The notes under the pieces are model-generated. The model was not told where the DNA came from and searched no databases. It was given only the letters and a program-made list of their open reading frames with translations. Of a stretch of 25,152 bases of DNA, positions 22,392 to 25,152 are shown one piece after another. A program made the position numbers and the translations under genes. Position 1 is the stretch's first letter. Each line of letters starts with the position of its first letter. Source of the DNA: JAGZEG01 sp963930185 (GTDB lineage Bacteria; Actinomycetota; Coriobacteriia; Coriobacteriales; UMGS124); assembly GCA_963930185.1 (NCBI GenBank), contig CAWVLT010000035.1:1-25152 (forward strand), in the 5' to 3' direction.

Positions 22392-22994
22392 ATGGCCAGC
22401 CAGCTCACCAAACAGGCCCTCGAGGAATCCCTCAAGCGCCTTCTGCTGAAGAAGCCCCTGAGCAAGATCACCATAGCCGACCTCACCGCGGACTGCGGCG
22501 TCAGCCGCATGACCTTCTACTACCACTTCCAGGACATCTACGACCTCGTCGAGTGGTCGTGCAGGCAGGACGCCGCGGCGGCGCTCGCCGGCAACGACAC
22601 CGCCGACACCTGGCAGCTGGGGCTGCTCGGCGTCCTGGGCGTGCTGCGCGACAACAAGCCACTCGTCCTCAACGTCTATCGCGACGTGACCCGCCCCCAG
22701 GTCGAGGGCTACCTGCTCCCCGTGGCGCGCGGCCTGCTCATGAGCGTCATCGGCGAGAAGTCGGCCGACATGGGCGTGCGCCCGGCGGACAGGGAGTTCG
22801 TCGCCGACTTCTATAAGCACGCCTTCGTGGGCGTGCTGCTCGACTGGGTGGCAGACGACATGCGCGAGGAGCCCGAGGACCTGGCGCGCCGCGTCGGCGC
22901 CGTCATGGCCGGGCAGGTCGTGACCGCCCTGGAGCGCCTCGCCTCCCCTCGCCACCCGGATCCTTACAATCCGACCAAGATGATAAGAAACTGA
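22392..22994 (+). CDS. TetR-family transcriptional regulator (DhaS-like)
   Basis: The protein has 200 residues. The N-terminal helix-turn-helix is clear at about 22-47 (PLSKITIADLTADCGVSRMT followed by FYYHFQDIYDLV), the T-F-Y-Y-H-F being a TetR hallmark. The rest is helical, with a TetR_C_8-like pattern (NKPLVLNVYRD, FYKHAFVGVLLDWVADDM) seen in DhaS-type members. The start is chosen for GGAGG and for the domain; longer in-frame upstream sequence is arginine-rich non-coding DNA and overlaps the preceding gene. The gene lies 262 bases upstream of, and codirectional with, the oleate hydratase gene. I infer it represses that gene and perhaps responds to free fatty acids or their coenzyme A esters. 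Confidence 0.85.
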   Translation: MASQLTKQALEESLKRLLLKKPLSKITIADLTADCGVSRMTFYYHFQDIYDLVEWSCRQDAAAALAGNDTADTWQLGLLGVLGVLRDNKPLVLNVYRDVTRPQVEGYLLPVARGLLMSVIGEKSADMGVRPADREFVADFYKHAFVGVLLDWVADDMREEPEDLARRVGAVMAGQVVTALERLASPRHPDPYNPTKMIRN

Positions 22995-23128
22995 ACAACC
23001 GCCCCCGCTTGTCCATGGCGCCCGCTCGCCCCGCTGGCCGACAATGTGCGCACGCGCGACGGGCGAAAGCCGTGCGAAAACCTGACGGATGCGCCGGGTG
23101 CCGCCCGTCGCGCGATCACATAGGTGCT

Positions 23129-23186
23129 GGCCTGGCTCGGTCGGGCCCGTATGACTCGGCCACGAGCGGGCTCGACCGACCAGGCC
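23129..23186 (+). promoter_or_regulatory. Long imperfect stem between tetR and ohyA
   Basis: The arms at 23129-23149 and 23167-23186 pair over 20 positions with one bulged C and one G-U wobble; each is built on GGCCTGG, TCGGTCG and GCCCG. The loop is 17 bases. It lies 70 bases before the oleate hydratase start. It could be the end of the tetR transcript, an attenuator, or a large operator; there is no T run. Confidence 0.5.
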
Positions 23187-23256
23187 GGCACGCGGCCCGC
23201 CACGCGACGCGAGGCACCTCCGCCGGCGCGCGTGGCACGAGCGAAGGGGAGCCAGC

Positions 23257-25128
23257 ATGTACTACTCCAGCGGAAACTACGAGGCGTTCGCCCGTCCCAA
23301 GAGGCCCGAGGGCGTCGAGCGCAAGAGCGCCTACGTCATCGGCTCGGGCCTGGCCGCGCTGACTGCCGCGTGCTATCTGGTGCGCGACGCGCAGATGCCC
23401 GGCGAGCGCATCCACGTCTTCGAGCGTGACGAGGTCGCCGGCGGCGCCTGCGACGGCAGGATGATCCCCGGCCTGGGCTACGTCATGCGCGGCGGACGCG
23501 AGATGGACAACCACTTCGAGGTTATGTGGGACCTGCTGCGCTCCATCCCCTCGCTCGACGACCCCGACGTCTCGGTGCTCGACGAGTACTACTGGCTCAA
23601 CAAGGAGGACCCCAACTTCTCGCTGCGGCGCGCCACGCACCTGCGCGGCCAGGACGCGGGCACGCAGGGCGCCTTCGCGCTCTCTGACAAGGCCGCCCTG
23701 CAGATCGCCGAGCTCTTCCTCACGCCCGACGAGCGGCTCTACGACAAGAAGATCACCGACGTGTTCGACGACGAGGTGCTGGGGTCGAACTTCTGGATGT
23801 ACTGGCGCACCATGTTCGCCTTCGAGAACTGGCACAGCGCCCTGGAGATGAAGCTCTACCTCAAGCGGTTCGTCCACCACGTGGGCGGCCTGCCCGACTT
23901 CTCCGCCCTGCGCTTCACGCGCTACAACCAGTACGAGTCGATCATCCTGCCCATGGTCAGGTACCTGGAGCGCGCCGGCGTGCAGTTCCACTACGGCAGC
24001 GGCGTGGAGGACGTCGAGTTCGAGATCAGCGAGGTCGAGGGCCCCGTGCGCCCCCGCTCGGGAACGGGTCAGGACACCGTCCAGAGGATCCAGCAGGCGG
24101 GCTTTGTGCGCAACCCGCACGGCACGTCCACCAGAAAGGCCGCGCGCAGGCTGACGATCGTGCGCGGCGGCGAGCGTAGCGTGATCGAGCTGGGCGACGA
24201 CGACCTGGTGTTCATCACCCCCGGCGGCTGCGTCGAGAACTCGACGCTGGGCGCCCAGGACCGCCCCGCCGCATGGGACCCGCTCATCAGGCCCGACGGC
24301 GGCTGGGGCCTCTGGCGGCGCATCGCCGCGCAGCACCCGAGCTTCGGCCACCCCGACAAGTTCTGCGACGACCCCCACGCCACCAAGTGGATGAGCGCCA
24401 CCGTGACCACGCTCGACGGGCGGATACCTCCCCTCATCCAGCAGGTCTGCGAGCGCGACCCCTTCTCCGGGCACGTGGTGACGGGAGGGATCGTGACCTG
24501 CGTGGACTCCGGCTGGCTCATGAGCTGGACCCTCAACCGCCAGCAGCAGTTCCGCGACCAGCCCGCCGAGCAGCTGAGCGTGTGGCTCTACGGCCTGTTC
24601 CCCGACCAGCCGGGCGACTACGTGGGCAAGCCCATGGCCGAGTGCACCGGCGAGGAGATCTGCCAGGAGTGGCTCTACCACCTGGGCGCCCCGCAGGAGG
24701 ACATCGCCGAGCTCGCGCGCGACCATGCCGTCACGGTGCCCTGCATGATGCCCTACATCACCGCCTTCTTCATGCCTCGCACTGCCGGCGACCGCCCCGA
24801 CGTGGTGCCCGACGGCGCGGTGAACTTCGCCTTCATCGGCCAGTTCGCCGAGACCCCGCGCGACACCATCTTCACCACCGAGTACTCGATGCGCACCGGC
24901 ATGGAGGCCGTCTACACCCTGCTCGACGTGGACCGCGGCGTGCCGGAGGTCTGGGGCAGCACCTTCGACGTGCGCGACCTGGTGAGCGCCGCCGTGCTCC
25001 TGCGCGACGGGCACCCGATCACCGACATGCACCTGGGGCCGGTGGATCGCGTCGCCCTGGACGTCCTGCTCAAGAAGGTGCGCGGCACCGACGTCGAGCG
25101 GCTGCTGGCAACCTACGGGGCGATCTAG
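23257..25128 (+). CDS. ohyA: Oleate hydratase (fatty acid double-bond hydratase)
   Basis: This 623-residue FAD protein of the myosin-cross-reactive-antigen family adds water to the cis-9 double bond of oleic and linoleic acids, giving 10-hydroxy fatty acids. In gut bacteria this detoxifies unsaturated fatty acids. The FAD unit is near the N terminus (AYVIGSGLAALTAACYLVRD, then HVFERDEVAGGACDG). The family motif R-G-G-R-E-M lies at 78-83 with catalytic E82, and Y201 (EMKLYLKRF) occupies the position of the second catalytic residue known from Staphylococcus aureus OhyA. The conserved YNQYESIILPMVRYL and GQFAETPRDTIFTTEYSMR segments are also present. It is full length for the shorter subgroup, with no signal peptide, and is expected at the membrane surface. 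GGGGAG precedes the ATG. It is likely controlled by the TetR gene just upstream. Confidence 0.95.
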   Translation: MYYSSGNYEAFARPKRPEGVERKSAYVIGSGLAALTAACYLVRDAQMPGERIHVFERDEVAGGACDGRMIPGLGYVMRGGREMDNHFEVMWDLLRSIPSLDDPDVSVLDEYYWLNKEDPNFSLRRATHLRGQDAGTQGAFALSDKAALQIAELFLTPDERLYDKKITDVFDDEVLGSNFWMYWRTMFAFENWHSALEMKLYLKRFVHHVGGLPDFSALRFTRYNQYESIILPMVRYLERAGVQFHYGSGVEDVEFEISEVEGPVRPRSGTGQDTVQRIQQAGFVRNPHGTSTRKAARRLTIVRGGERSVIELGDDDLVFITPGGCVENSTLGAQDRPAAWDPLIRPDGGWGLWRRIAAQHPSFGHPDKFCDDPHATKWMSATVTTLDGRIPPLIQQVCERDPFSGHVVTGGIVTCVDSGWLMSWTLNRQQQFRDQPAEQLSVWLYGLFPDQPGDYVGKPMAECTGEEICQEWLYHLGAPQEDIAELARDHAVTVPCMMPYITAFFMPRTAGDRPDVVPDGAVNFAFIGQFAETPRDTIFTTEYSMRTGMEAVYTLLDVDRGVPEVWGSTFDVRDLVSAAVLLRDGHPITDMHLGPVDRVALDVLLKKVRGTDVERLLATYGAI

Positions 25129-25152
25129 GCCCAGCGCCAAAGACACGGCGGC

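Noticed and set aside
23116..25146. A 676-codon minus-strand open frame opposite oleate hydratase
   Set aside because: GC-rich codon bias leaves the antisense frame open. Its translation is His/Val/Glu/Gly-rich low complexity, while the plus frame is a clear oleate hydratase.

Overview
The window is high-GC DNA (roughly 60% or more in coding regions) from an anaerobic actinobacterium, most likely class Coriobacteriia and probably Eggerthellaceae. That call is an inference. It rests on repeated pairing of Tat-exported fumarate-reductase-type flavoproteins with membrane-bound LuxR-type regulators (many hydrophobic segments plus a C-terminal LuxR helix-turn-helix), on a pentaheme nitrite reductase, and on GC-rich codon use. 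No rRNA, tRNA or CRISPR array was seen.

Layout. Positions 1-916 hold a terminator belonging to a gene outside the window and a gene-free stretch with small repeats. At 917-2236 is a BrnQ-type branched-chain amino-acid transporter. At 2560-2796 is the orphan DNA-binding end of a LuxR regulator, cut off at the end of an insertion sequence (2807-4165, DDE transposase, 20-bp inverted ends). Three sensor/reductase modules follow: LuxR 4281-5852 with flavoprotein 6073-7725 (same direction); LuxR 11616-13133 divergent from flavoprotein 9649-11367; and LuxR 18124-19686 divergent from flavoprotein 20023-22026, which carries its own FMN-binding domain. Between modules 1 and 2 sit a RelB/DinJ-like antitoxin with a PIN toxin (7964-8858) and a YdjM-like membrane protein. 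Between modules 2 and 3 sit a DUF2975 membrane protein with its YozG-like regulator, a HicAB pair whose toxin gene is only 57 codons long, a pentaheme NrfA nitrite reductase without NrfH, and a Crp/Fnr regulator. The right end holds a TetR regulator and an oleate hydratase.

How it fits together. The common theme is anaerobic respiration: exported reductases for organic acceptors, each apparently with a dedicated membrane sensor/regulator, and nitrite ammonification probably governed by the neighbouring Crp/Fnr protein. An FNR-like palindrome (TTGAC-N4-GTCAA) lies upstream of nrfA, and the recognition helix of the Crp/Fnr protein has the E-x-x-S-R pattern that reads such sites. The reductase substrates cannot be named from sequence. 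Toxin-antitoxin pairs, the insertion sequence, the regulator remnant and several intergenic repeats indicate an accessory region with turnover.

The most interesting unexplained signals are a 13-bp perfect direct repeat spaced 73 bp apart in the 11368-11615 divergent promoter, a 26-bp inverted repeat bounding a 195-bp block after nrfA, an 18-bp tandem repeat just before the YozG-like gene, and a long imperfect stem between tetR and ohyA.
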